Of a stretch of 64,000 nucleotides of DNA, positions 32,901 through 40,730 are shown piece after piece. Made by a program: the position numbers and the translations under genes. The DNA is from DATIJC01 sp035479015 (lineage in GTDB: Bacteria > Patescibacteriota > Microgenomatia > UBA1400 > UBA12028). Numbering within the stretch: the first letter of the stretch is position 1; every line of letters starts with the position of its first letter. The notes beneath the pieces are model-generated. The model was not told where the DNA came from and made no database searches. It was given only the letters and a program-made list of their open reading frames with translations. The stretch covers positions 1 to 64,000 of the forward strand of contig DATIJC010000002.1 of NCBI GenBank assembly GCA_035479015.1, read 5' to 3'.

Positions 32901-33745
32901 TACTCAAAAACTTTAGCTTGAATGAAGTAATTTGCTAGCTGATCTTCTATCAGATTTACACCCAACTGCGATGGGTGAATATGATATTGAGGCTCAATAT
33001 ATTTTAGTAAACCACTCCCATTTCTATCCTTTGTCAAATGATAGACATCCACCAACGGTATGTTGTGATCCTTGGCAAATTTAATATGGTTCTCAATATA
33101 GAGGTCCCGTTCAGTAGCCCATTCATTTCGTTGTGCGGGAGTGAGTTTTACTTCTCCCACTCCGTACATCGTGTGTGACGGAGCTATGGTCGCCAAAAAA
33201 ACTATTAGACTATTCGGCCGCTCACGCACCAATATTCTCATGGCAGTCTTCAAAGACTCATTGGCTTTGTCTATCCCTTCTGTGGTTCCCAAATATGAAA
33301 GTGGGTTATATCCAAATGATTCAATGACGATAATGTCGAATGATTTGGAGAGTACCGCATCATACAGTGCTCCCGACTCTGTACTCTTAGAGAGTAGACG
33401 GTCCTGTAAACTAGCGACATTTGATGCCGGCGCACTTTCATTCCGGACAATTAGTCCAACATCTAGGTATTTATCTTCTATATCTTTGCGAAACAGATCA
33501 GTATATGGACCCAGTGCGGCGGTCATAGAGTCGCCCAAAAAAACTACTGTGTAATCATGCTTCTTGGGTAACTTTGGCGCTGTATATAGCACGAAGGGTA
33601 GCTCCGGCTTTGGCGCGGGCGTGACGGATGGTACAGGGATATCAGTTTGGACACTCGGTCCTGGATATGTTCGTGGCTGTCTGAGTAACAGAACCACCGC
33701 AGCCAAACTAACTATGACAATCGTAAGAACGGTGTATCTTCGCAC
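32900..33745 (-). CDS. Membrane-anchored SGNH/GDSL hydrolase
   Basis: A 281-aa protein: N-terminal membrane anchor (residues 4-21), a Pro-rich linker, then an SGNH esterase-like domain. The nucleophile is in FLGDSMTAALG, the block II/III region in NESAPASN and ESFGYNPLS, and the catalytic His in HIHPSQLG. It probably deacylates an envelope polymer or lipid outside the membrane. Start is GTG. Confidence 0.82.
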   Translation of the reverse strand: MRRYTVLTIVIVSLAAVVLLLRQPRTYPGPSVQTDIPVPSVTPAPKPELPFVLYTAPKLPKKHDYTVVFLGDSMTAALGPYTDLFRKDIEDKYLDVGLIVRNESAPASNVASLQDRLLSKSTESGALYDAVLSKSFDIIVIESFGYNPLSYLGTTEGIDKANESLKTAMRILVRERPNSLIVFLATIAPSHTMYGVGEVKLTPAQRNEWATERDLYIENHIKFAKDHNIPLVDVYHLTKDRNGSGLLKYIEPQYHIHPSQLGVNLIEDQLANYFIQAKVFE

Positions 33746-33915
33746 AGAATAAGACTATCATGCTCGATATGCGGTTGCCAGACTTGTGCTCTGATCGGGA
33801 ACATTTGTTCTCGATCGAGTATTTCCGCTTTGCTCCCTAGATTCGTGCGAGCAGCTAAATTCAAATCTATGACAGGATAGAAGAAAATCGAGCAGTGCTC
33901 GCCTTTTTCAACATG
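33746..33915. other. Intergenic remnant with tRNA-end copy and dyad
   Basis: No convincing gene. It contains GTTGCCAGACTTG at 33774-33786, an exact 13-base copy of the 3' end of tRNA-Gln plus flank (33915-33927), in the same orientation 141 bases apart. It also has an 11-bp inverted repeat with a two-base gap at 33793-33816 (GATCGGGAACA/TGTTCTCGATC). The arrangement recalls a small integration scar. Confidence 0.45.
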
Positions 33916-33986
33916 TTGCCAGACTTGGATTCGAACCAAGATAATATCCTTCAGAGGGATATGTCCTACCATTAGACGATCTGGCA
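33916..33986 (-). tRNA. tRNA-Gln (CTG)
   Basis: Cloverleaf on the minus strand. The acceptor stem is TGCCAGA/TCTGGCA, the anticodon stem TATCC/GGATA with loop CTCTGAA (anticodon CTG), and the T arm CTTGG-TTCGAAT-CCAAG. Discriminator A; CCA is not encoded. It directly follows the HNH gene stop. Confidence 0.93.
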
Positions 33987-34334
33987 TCAAATTTTAATTA
34001 GACCTGCATGTATTTTTCTGTGGCAATTTGCGCAAACCACAATACATTTGTCTATCTCAGTTTTAATTCTTTCTATCCCCCAGCCCTTTTGCCAAAACAT
34101 TGATACGCTAATTATCTTTGTTTCCTTATTTCGGTGGTGAAAATCAAGACACGCAGTTGTACTTTCACCACAGATTTCGCAAGACAATGTTGATCTATAT
34201 TCTTTTAGCCAAGCAGCTATCTTGTCTCTCCTGCCCCAGATTCTCCTCTTTTCCTCTTCAGTATGTTCTTTATAGTGTCGCTTATTCCAAAGAGTTTTGT
34301 ATTCTTTCTCTCTTTTTGGATCAGAGTATGGCAT
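33987..34334 (-). CDS. Free-standing HNH endonuclease-like protein
   Basis: A 115-aa protein. The N-terminal basic helical part (KREKEYKTLWNKRHYKEH) leads into an HNH domain with zinc Cys pairs CEIC and CANC, the catalytic-type DFHHRNKETK and CANCHRKIH. It ends directly at the 3' side of tRNA-Gln, and TACACT lies six bases before its ATG. Such solo HNH proteins are often mobile or phage-derived; the tRNA position and the nearby tRNA-end copy fit an inserted element. Confidence 0.85.
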   Translation of the reverse strand: MPYSDPKREKEYKTLWNKRHYKEHTEEEKRRIWGRRDKIAAWLKEYRSTLSCEICGESTTACLDFHHRNKETKIISVSMFWQKGWGIERIKTEIDKCIVVCANCHRKIHAGLIKI

Positions 34335-34444
34335 TAGTCAAGTGTAGTAGGTTCTGGACATTTAATCAATTCCAGACACCCGACAATTTACTCTTGATGT
34401 TCCGCTCCCACTATTTTACCAGAGAATCTGGTAGTATCGAGGAC

Positions 34445-34711
34445 ATGCCGTTTATCGTCTATATCCTGAGGACTAGCAGGGACACCCTCTACACCGGACA
34501 GACAAATGATCTCAAGAAGCGGATGGAAGAACACCGAAGTAAAACCTCCAAGTCATCCAAGTACATGCGCGCCTTTGGACCATTTGAGCTTGTTCACAGC
34601 GAAGAGTTTGCAACACGCAGTGAAGCTATGCAGCGCGAGGCAGAAATTAAAAAACTGACGAAGATTCAAAAAGAGAATTTGATTAGTAACGAAAAATATT
34701 TGTTACAATAA
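34445..34711 (+). CDS. GIY-YIG nuclease superfamily protein (UPF0213/YhbQ-like)
   Basis: An 88-aa single-domain protein with the GIY-YIG core: FIVYILRTSRDTLYTGQTNDLKKRMEEHR, the Arg in the first helix and a Glu in QREAEIKKL. Family members such as YhbQ are small with unclear biological substrates. The frame is open upstream across the HNH promoter, but TAGTAT at 34432-34437 lies seven bases before the ATG at 34445. Confidence 0.85.
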   Translation: MPFIVYILRTSRDTLYTGQTNDLKKRMEEHRSKTSKSSKYMRAFGPFELVHSEEFATRSEAMQREAEIKKLTKIQKENLISNEKYLLQ

Positions 34712-34714
34712 TGT

Positions 34715-35110
34715 ATGGCAGATAAGGTGGAGAAAGCTCTCATTCTTACTTCAATCGCTGGTGGCGCTCTTGAGAGCATTGTCTTCTGGCAGTTACTCAA
34801 ATACGCGTTTGCTTTGACTCCAGACTTACAGATAAATGGGGCACAGATCGCTGCCACAATCATAGGCGGGTTAATCTTTTATATTGGCCAAGCTGCCAGC
34901 GAAGGTTCTCATGGTTTTGGCATGGAATTTTCCACGGGCTTTTTCTTAGGTTCTTCAATTCAAATATCTCATGACATAGGTGTGGTATCAGCCGCGTTTC
35001 CATACCTACTCACACTTATAACCGGATATGGTCCATTCAAAAGATTTACCGGGAGTTCAGATTTTTTGAACAAAGAAACTAGCGATGAGTCCGACAACAA
35101 AAAGGAGTGA
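34715..35110 (+). CDS. Unrecognised 131-aa membrane protein
   Basis: Three or four hydrophobic segments (about 8-30, 42-62, 75-105) and a polar acidic tail. TACAAT at 34704-34709 lies five bases before the ATG (leaderless). The last 54 bases overlap the convergent acyltransferase gene. No family recognised. Confidence 0.55.
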   Translation: MADKVEKALILTSIAGGALESIVFWQLLKYAFALTPDLQINGAQIAATIIGGLIFYIGQAASEGSHGFGMEFSTGFFLGSSIQISHDIGVVSAAFPYLLTLITGYGPFKRFTGSSDFLNKETSDESDNKKE

Positions 35111-36064
35111 TTGGAATGCGATATTTGGCAGAGAAGTATCTCTATAGGTCGCCGAGAAAATAATACGCAACAGCAACGTGTGACAGAGATAAATAAGATA
35201 CGACTGCTCTCCCAAAAACTCTAAAACATGCCTTACAGTACTTTGAATTTTCAGCAACTGTGCTCGCACTGCGATAGACACTCCTATAAATCCCGACGCA
35301 TACAAAACTATTGGGAAACGTGTAAAACGCAGAGCATTAATCGTGTCGTATCCTCTGCCAACTAGTACGAATCCACTGATGACACACAGAGTCAAACCAA
35401 CCAAAGTTTTCAAGCCAAAAAAACCAATGTGAAACTTAGGCATACCCTTCTCCAATGAAAGTCGCATTCCCAAGCCAAAGTAAAAAATCCAACTAAAAGA
35501 AAAGAGGTACTGGTAATTATTACGCAAGGCAGCTATCCATCCACCAGCTCCTGCCATAAATGGCGAATACAAAAATAGCGTGACGAGTTGAACTATTAAG
35601 AGACATATAAGAAACAGATTTTTATTTTTTAACATGCCAAAACGAAGTATCGGAAATAATAGATAGAGTTGAATAATCATTGGCACAAAGTAGAGTTGAT
35701 AGTCGCCGTAGCCAAGTAACAATTTGTTTAACAAATCAAAATGAAGCGTATGACCAATTGCAACACTGAGCACTACAGTCCACAAAATATAGAGCGGCAG
35801 CAAACGCATTACTCGGCGCCAAAAAAATGAACTGAGAGTAAGTTTGTCCGCGTACTTACTCATCAGCGCATACCCTGAGAGCGCGATAAACAGTGGCACA
35901 CAAAACCGGGCAGCCTGATCAGCGACCACCAACCAGAAATTACCTGTATATATGGTGGCGTACAGATTATGGACGCTAGATAGTGTATGAAGGAAGATAA
36001 CACCCAGGATCGCAATGCCTTTTAAAATTGTCGTTGTGCGAATGTCATCTTTGAGCGCTAGCAT
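35057..36064 (-). CDS. Acyltransferase family 3 (OafA-like) membrane protein
   Basis: A 335-aa protein with about ten membrane helices. It has the family N-terminus (ILKGIAILGVIFLHTLSS with the catalytic-region His), the Arg-rich loop FFWRRVMRLLPLYILWT and the late GEQSYLIYLCHTLLL. It probably transfers acetyl or other acyl groups to exported glycans. Its start overlaps the end of gltX by seven bases. Confidence 0.88.
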   Translation of the reverse strand: MLALKDDIRTTTILKGIAILGVIFLHTLSSVHNLYATIYTGNFWLVVADQAARFCVPLFIALSGYALMSKYADKLTLSSFFWRRVMRLLPLYILWTVVLSVAIGHTLHFDLLNKLLLGYGDYQLYFVPMIIQLYLLFPILRFGMLKNKNLFLICLLIVQLVTLFLYSPFMAGAGGWIAALRNNYQYLFSFSWIFYFGLGMRLSLEKGMPKFHIGFFGLKTLVGLTLCVISGFVLVGRGYDTINALRFTRFPIVLYASGFIGVSIAVRAQLLKIQSTVRHVLEFLGEQSYLIYLCHTLLLRIIFSATYRDTSLPNIAFQSLLFVVGLIASFFVQKI

Positions 36065-37443
36065 AATGTGATTGCAGCCTTCACACGGGATAGTGTCAAT
36101 TGTTTACCCAACACTCTAATCGTGTCAAATAAAGGGGGTGAAACTGTCCTACCTGTGACCGCCACGCGAAGCGTAGTAAAGAAGGCACCACGGTTCCAGC
36201 CTTTGCTATCTACCATCGCCAGCATCTCAGTTTCTTCAAAAGATTTTTCTAATGTACTCAGAGCTGCTTCTAAATACTTTTTGGCTTCACTCATACTGGA
36301 TTTTTTACCCATCAATTCTTCTACAGTTGGATGAATATCATGGTAGAAAAATTCGGTCAGCGGACCGATATCATGCAGCGTCACGAGACGCTCACGTACC
36401 AGTGGCAAAATCTTTGGCAATAAATCCTGAGGAAAGTCATCTGGTAAAAATGGAAAGAGGGCGGTCTCTACTTCATCTGTCTTCAATACCTCACGGATAT
36501 ACTTCCCATTCATCCAGTCCAATTTTTTGACATCAAAGATCGGCCCAGTAGTTTGCATCCTGGAAAATGAAAACACCTTGATAAATTCCTGCAGTGCAAA
36601 GATATCTTTTTCATCTGGATGCGACCAACCCATGAGACACAAATAGTTTCTAAGAGCCTGCGGCAGATACCCTTTCTCTTTATAGCTTGGGATCGAAACA
36701 TCATTCTTGCGCTTACTCATTTTGGTTTTGTCCACGTTGCGCAACAGTGGCATGTGCGCAAATACAGGCAGCTGCCAACCAAAGTAGCGATAGAGCAAAA
36801 TGTGTTTGGGTGTGCTGCTAATCCACTCTTCTCCACGGATAACGTGAGAGATTTGCATTCGGTTGTCGTCCACCACAACAGCTAGATGATATGTCGGAAA
36901 TCCATCCGACTTCATCAGGACCTGATCATCCAGTTCTTTGGTGTTTATCGAAATAGTGCCACGAACGAGATCATCCCAACTGATCATCTCATTATCTGGC
37001 ATTTTCATACGGATCACGTGGCGCTCCCCACTATCGAGCCTCTTCTGGACCTCTTCTTTTGGTAGATGCGTACATAAGCGGTCATAGCGAGGAATTTCTT
37101 TGCGGGCTTGTTGTTCTTTACGCATAGTTTCCAAGCGCTCGGGCGTGCAGAAACAGTAGTAGGCGTGACCTTTTTGAATAAGTGTCTGCACGGCAGCACT
37201 GTAATCTTCTAAATGCTCGGACTGCCGAAAAGTTTTGGTATACGGGATCTCAAGCCAGTCGAGTGAATCATAGATCACTTGTTCTGCACCTTCCACGAAG
37301 CGTGCCCTATCCGTATCTTCTATGCGAACTAAAAATTCACCATCATTCTGACGCGCAAACGCGTAATTAAATAGTGCCATGTAGGCAGTGCCGATATGCG
37401 CAATACCGGTCGGAGATGGAGCAATTCTAGTTCGTACAGTCAT
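36058..37443 (-). CDS. gltX: Glutamyl-tRNA synthetase
   Basis: Class I synthetase, 461 aa: HIGH motif as SPTGIAHIGTAY (residues 9-20), RIEDTDRARFVEGAE, the conserved RGEEW in SHVIRGEEWISSTPKH and KMSK as TKMSKRKNDVS. No glutaminyl-tRNA synthetase is seen here. With tRNA-Gln next door and this lineage's usual GatCAB route it may also charge tRNA-Gln (inference). TATAAT lies six bases before the ATG, and a divergent leaderless promoter serves the gene at 37482. Confidence 0.95.
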   Translation of the reverse strand: MTVRTRIAPSPTGIAHIGTAYMALFNYAFARQNDGEFLVRIEDTDRARFVEGAEQVIYDSLDWLEIPYTKTFRQSEHLEDYSAAVQTLIQKGHAYYCFCTPERLETMRKEQQARKEIPRYDRLCTHLPKEEVQKRLDSGERHVIRMKMPDNEMISWDDLVRGTISINTKELDDQVLMKSDGFPTYHLAVVVDDNRMQISHVIRGEEWISSTPKHILLYRYFGWQLPVFAHMPLLRNVDKTKMSKRKNDVSIPSYKEKGYLPQALRNYLCLMGWSHPDEKDIFALQEFIKVFSFSRMQTTGPIFDVKKLDWMNGKYIREVLKTDEVETALFPFLPDDFPQDLLPKILPLVRERLVTLHDIGPLTEFFYHDIHPTVEELMGKKSSMSEAKKYLEAALSTLEKSFEETEMLAMVDSKGWNRGAFFTTLRVAVTGRTVSPPLFDTIRVLGKQLTLSRVKAAITLC

Positions 37444-37449
37444 CGGATG

Positions 37450-37474
37450 ATTATACCTCGAATTCTTGTATACT
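37450..37474. promoter_or_regulatory. Divergent leaderless promoters, gltX and membrane-anchored protein
   Basis: Minus-strand TATAAT at 37455-37450 serves gltX (six-base gap to ATG). Plus-strand TATACT at 37469-37474 serves the gene at 37482 (seven-base gap). Confidence 0.55.
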
Positions 37475-37481
37475 ATTTACT

Positions 37482-38558
37482 ATGCCCGCAGCGAAACCAG
37501 CTTCACCACTTACACTCACTCAAGTTGCTTCATTCATGCGGAAGTTCATAGCGATCGCAGGTGTAACTCTTGCGGTGATGATAGTCGGCCGTGTGTTCTT
37601 AGAAAGCGCAGTAGGATATTGGAAGGCTACTCACCCCGCACCACCGCCTCCACCTACTGCTGTCTTTGGTTTATTACCTAGGCTGAAGTTTCCGACAAGC
37701 GTCGGAACTGCGACCTCGCTCAAGTTGGAAATCCCTCCCTCCAGACTCCGACCTGTGTCTGACCGCGCAACGGTGTACTTTATCCGCTCTAAACGTCCAA
37801 GCTTACTAGCCTTGGACAAAGCCAAAGAGCAAGCCGCTACGCTGGGATTTTTATTTGAACCTGATCGCATAGATACACAGACGTATAGATGGAGGAGGAC
37901 ACAGCCGCTGACGTCAGTCCTTGATTACGACATTATTACAGGAATGTTTACCATGAGCTTAGATTGGCAGTCAGATCCAAATTTCCTGCAAAATAGTAAA
38001 CTTCCTATTGAAGATGAAGCTATCTTGAATGTTCGAAGCAGCCTATCGACAGCCGGCCTCCTTGAAAAAGACATCGCAACGGGCAGCGCACAAGTTTCAT
38101 ACCTTAAATCATCCGGTGGCACATACGAACCCACTGTGAGTTTCTCTGAAGCAGACTTCCTGCAAATAGATCTCTACCGCACTCCGGTGAATGGTCAATA
38201 TCAAGTAGTCACGGAGGAACCAGGTCACGGAACAATACGTGCAATCATTACAGGTTCAAGTGATAAATCTAATTTCTTTGCCAAATTGGAATACTATTAT
38301 TTGCCAATCGAGTACGGAATATCTGCTACATATCCCATTATCACCCCCACCAGAGCGTTTCAATTACTATCTGAGGGGTCAGGATATACTGCCGCGATGC
38401 CTACCACAGGCAAAGATGTGATCGTGCGCAATATAAATCTTGCATACTATGATTCAAAAGCCGAACAGCAATACCTTCAGCCGGTCTATGTCTTAACTGG
38501 AGACGGGGGATATGTAGGGTACGTTAGTGCAATTGACCCGCGATACGTAGTACAATAA
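37482..38558 (+). CDS. Membrane-anchored extracytoplasmic protein of unknown function
   Basis: A 358-aa protein: one membrane helix (about residues 20-42), a Pro-rich hinge (APPPPPTAVFG), then a long beta-rich extracytoplasmic part with TATVYFIR, VLDYDIITGMFTMSLDW and a C-terminal QYLQPVYVLTGDGGYVGYVSAIDPRYV. I do not recognise a named domain. The C-terminal repeat-like halves resemble YycH/PepSY-type folds only loosely. Confidence 0.6.
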   Translation: MPAAKPASPLTLTQVASFMRKFIAIAGVTLAVMIVGRVFLESAVGYWKATHPAPPPPPTAVFGLLPRLKFPTSVGTATSLKLEIPPSRLRPVSDRATVYFIRSKRPSLLALDKAKEQAATLGFLFEPDRIDTQTYRWRRTQPLTSVLDYDIITGMFTMSLDWQSDPNFLQNSKLPIEDEAILNVRSSLSTAGLLEKDIATGSAQVSYLKSSGGTYEPTVSFSEADFLQIDLYRTPVNGQYQVVTEEPGHGTIRAIITGSSDKSNFFAKLEYYYLPIEYGISATYPIITPTRAFQLLSEGSGYTAAMPTTGKDVIVRNINLAYYDSKAEQQYLQPVYVLTGDGGYVGYVSAIDPRYVVQ

Positions 38559-38565
38559 AACAATT

Positions 38566-38847
38566 ATGTTTGAAAATATCGGTGGACAACTTGATAAGTG
38601 GATCCGTGAAAGCATGCGACGGGAAGATAAATCAGGTATTGCTTTTGGTGATCATGTCCAATTCCGCGATAGCCACATTGCCGAAAAATATGGATTCACC
38701 GCAGGGCAAACTTTAATAGCTGGTGGCACTGATGTTAGCGTGGGAAGTGATTTGAGCATTACCATCCTGGACGGCGATCATTACTACAATAAGGTACCAG
38801 CCCGTTTACTTGAAAAAACTAAGGATCCTGCAGAATCTAGGCATTAA
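38566..38847 (+). CDS. Unrecognised 93-aa protein
   Basis: Soluble protein starting seven bases after the preceding stop, so probably in the same operon. The Gly-rich middle (FTAGQTLIAGGTDVSVGSDLS) suggests a small beta structure. No family recognised. The stop overlaps the convergent carboxypeptidase gene by four bases. Confidence 0.5.
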   Translation: MFENIGGQLDKWIRESMRREDKSGIAFGDHVQFRDSHIAEKYGFTAGQTLIAGGTDVSVGSDLSITILDGDHYYNKVPARLLEKTKDPAESRH

Positions 38848-39764
38848 TTTGTAGTCCAGTCCACAAGTGTTTTGGTCTCCGAAGTGAAATTATTAAATCC
38901 CCAATCTAGGAGTTTGCGCGTCTCGCCAAAACGGTCTGTACTATTCAAGACTACTGTTAATAACGTCTGATTACCCCGCACCGCTTCGCTGACAAAACAC
39001 TCACCCGCCTCGTCAGTCCAACCCGTCTTGATACCTACCATTCCGGGATATACTCCTAACAATTCATTTGTTGTCATCAATTGATGAACAAATCGTCCAT
39101 CGCTGCTCCTCACTGTTTTCCCTCTTTGGTTCACAATATTTTTCAGCGTTTCATCCTTCATTACTTCCCGTGCCAATATGCCTAGATCCCGTACAGTGGT
39201 CACGTGTTGGCTGTCTTCCAATCCCGCAGGATTGGTAAAATGCGTTTGACTCATTCCCAACTGTACTGCCTTCTTATTCACATCACTCATAAAAGCATCG
39301 ATCCCCCCTGGATAACTATCTGCCAGTGCAAATGCTGCATCGTTAGCCGAATGAATGAGCAGTCCACTGAGTAGATCACGGACACGTATCTGCTCGCCCG
39401 GAACAAGTTTCATCGTACGCGTATCAGAAAAATCATGTGAAACTACAGTAACAATGTGATTAGGATCGAAAAACTCACTTGCTACAATTGCTGTCAACAT
39501 CTTTGTCGTAGATGCCGGAAATAATTGTTTATCGATGTCTTTTTGAGCTAGTATTTCTCCGGAATTTACATCAAGCAAGATGTAGCTCGTGGCACTGAGA
39601 TCTGGGAATTGAGCAAACGTTGGGTTTTTTACAGACAAGGTAATATCAGGAGGTATTTGCAGCGATTGAGCACGAACCAATAGCGGGGTTGCCTGCTTTC
39701 CGTATAACAGCGCGTGAACAAGGAGAAACAGTGCAAGCAATTGATGAGCCAAGTTGAGAAGCAT
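38844..39764 (-). CDS. D-alanyl-D-alanine carboxypeptidase (peptidase S11)
   Basis: Trims the terminal D-Ala from peptidoglycan stems outside the membrane. The 306-aa protein has an N-terminal signal/anchor and the three penicillin-binding motifs: SxxK in PASTTKMLTA, SxN in IHSANDAAF and KTG in GIKTGWTDEAG. The C-terminal beta domain of PBP5 is missing. It is followed on the same strand by no other wall gene but preceded by the FemX-like gene. Confidence 0.93.
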   Translation of the reverse strand: MLLNLAHQLLALFLLVHALLYGKQATPLLVRAQSLQIPPDITLSVKNPTFAQFPDLSATSYILLDVNSGEILAQKDIDKQLFPASTTKMLTAIVASEFFDPNHIVTVVSHDFSDTRTMKLVPGEQIRVRDLLSGLLIHSANDAAFALADSYPGGIDAFMSDVNKKAVQLGMSQTHFTNPAGLEDSQHVTTVRDLGILAREVMKDETLKNIVNQRGKTVRSSDGRFVHQLMTTNELLGVYPGMVGIKTGWTDEAGECFVSEAVRGNQTLLTVVLNSTDRFGETRKLLDWGFNNFTSETKTLVDWTTN

Positions 39765-39782
39765 ACGGTTAATGGTAACAAA

Positions 39783-40643
39783 TTATTGAAAAGAAGGTGG
39801 ATAGTAAACGCTTGTCGGGTGGAAATGTTCTTTGTGGACGCTAAACCCCTTCCATTTTAAATTCTCCGTCCCGAAGCGCTCGTCATATGCGCTGCATAAA
39901 TCCAATATGTCACACCCCAGAAATTTTGCTAATTTTACAGTTTGATACGCTAATCCACTGGGTACATACAAACTTTGTCTACCTTTTTGACTTGTGTACT
40001 GATAAAAATACATTGCTACCCCGTGGTGGTGGAGGAAATAGAGCGCTCCATGAAGGGTTTTTCCCTCATAGGCAAGAATCATTGATCCTTCTTTCTGCAT
40101 TTCCTGCCAAAGTATTCGCAAAAAATTATTTGGATACCCAGATACTTTTTTTTCAGTTTCCCACTCAGAATGCAGTTTTACTATTTCGGTTTTTGTTTCT
40201 TCCGTTAAATTGACAAAAGCAACTACTTTGTAAGAAACACCCATCCGCAAACTTCGAAGCATTTGATATTTGAGTGTCTTGGAAAAAGATGCCAGGATTT
40301 TTTCCTCACTGCCATGCAGATTACAAATGAACGTCTTGGTATACGCGTGATGATTTTTAGTTTCTTTCAAACCATTGGATCGCAGGATTTCCAGATCCAA
40401 GGATAAACCCGGATCTATATATGTTTTAACTAACGGAAGTCGTTTTTGCAGCTTCTTTAAGTTGGAAAAATCAATCGATTGTGGTCGCTGAAATTTCGCA
40501 ATAGATATTGGACCAATGCGGCGAACAAAAAGATACTGACCGTTCATTGGTATCACATCCCAACCTATCCGTTCCATCACACGCGCATATGCAGGCAATT
40601 GATGATAGTCCGGACGCGATACAAAACGAGAAAGTAAATCCAT
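39783..40643 (-). CDS. FemX/FemAB-like peptidoglycan aminoacyltransferase
   Basis: A 286-aa protein with the double-GNAT layout of Fem enzymes, which add amino acids from aminoacyl-tRNA to lipid II side chains. Seen are the N-terminal GWDVIPMNGQYLFVRRIGPISIAKFQRP, ILASFSKTLKYQMLRSLRMGVSY (a typical Fem helix region), MILAYEGKTLHGALYFLHHHGVAMYFY and GLAYQTVKLAKFLGCDILDLCS. It is shorter than FemA and lacks its coiled-coil arm. The downstream carboxypeptidase gene supports a wall role. Confidence 0.75.
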   Translation of the reverse strand: MDLLSRFVSRPDYHQLPAYARVMERIGWDVIPMNGQYLFVRRIGPISIAKFQRPQSIDFSNLKKLQKRLPLVKTYIDPGLSLDLEILRSNGLKETKNHHAYTKTFICNLHGSEEKILASFSKTLKYQMLRSLRMGVSYKVVAFVNLTEETKTEIVKLHSEWETEKKVSGYPNNFLRILWQEMQKEGSMILAYEGKTLHGALYFLHHHGVAMYFYQYTSQKGRQSLYVPSGLAYQTVKLAKFLGCDILDLCSAYDERFGTENLKWKGFSVHKEHFHPTSVYYPPSFQ

Positions 40644-40661
40644 ATAAAATGGTTCGCAATC

Positions 40662-40717
40662 AAATTTTTTGCGCGCAGATATTCCGAGTGTTGCGGAGAC
40701 GCGAGCACAAAAAATTT
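40662..40717. repeat. Long intergenic hairpin between aspS and femX-like gene
   Basis: AAATTTTTTG and CAAAAAATTT form a perfect 10-bp outer stem, with inner CGCG/CGCG and CCG/CGG arms. Its core matches the hairpin at 22550-22623. It lies after the aspS stop and may end or stabilise that mRNA. Confidence 0.6.
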
Positions 40718-40730
40718 AGTTTGTGAAGCA

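Noticed and set aside
33712..33990. 92-codon frame crossing tRNA-Gln
   Set aside because: It is the translation of a tRNA gene and its duplicated end (VRIQVWQ repeated); no start signal.
33987..34711. HNH plus GIY-YIG genes as a two-nuclease defence system
   Set aside because: They are divergent with separate leaderless promoters, have no methylase or helicase partner, and the GIY-YIG protein is of the housekeeping YhbQ type.
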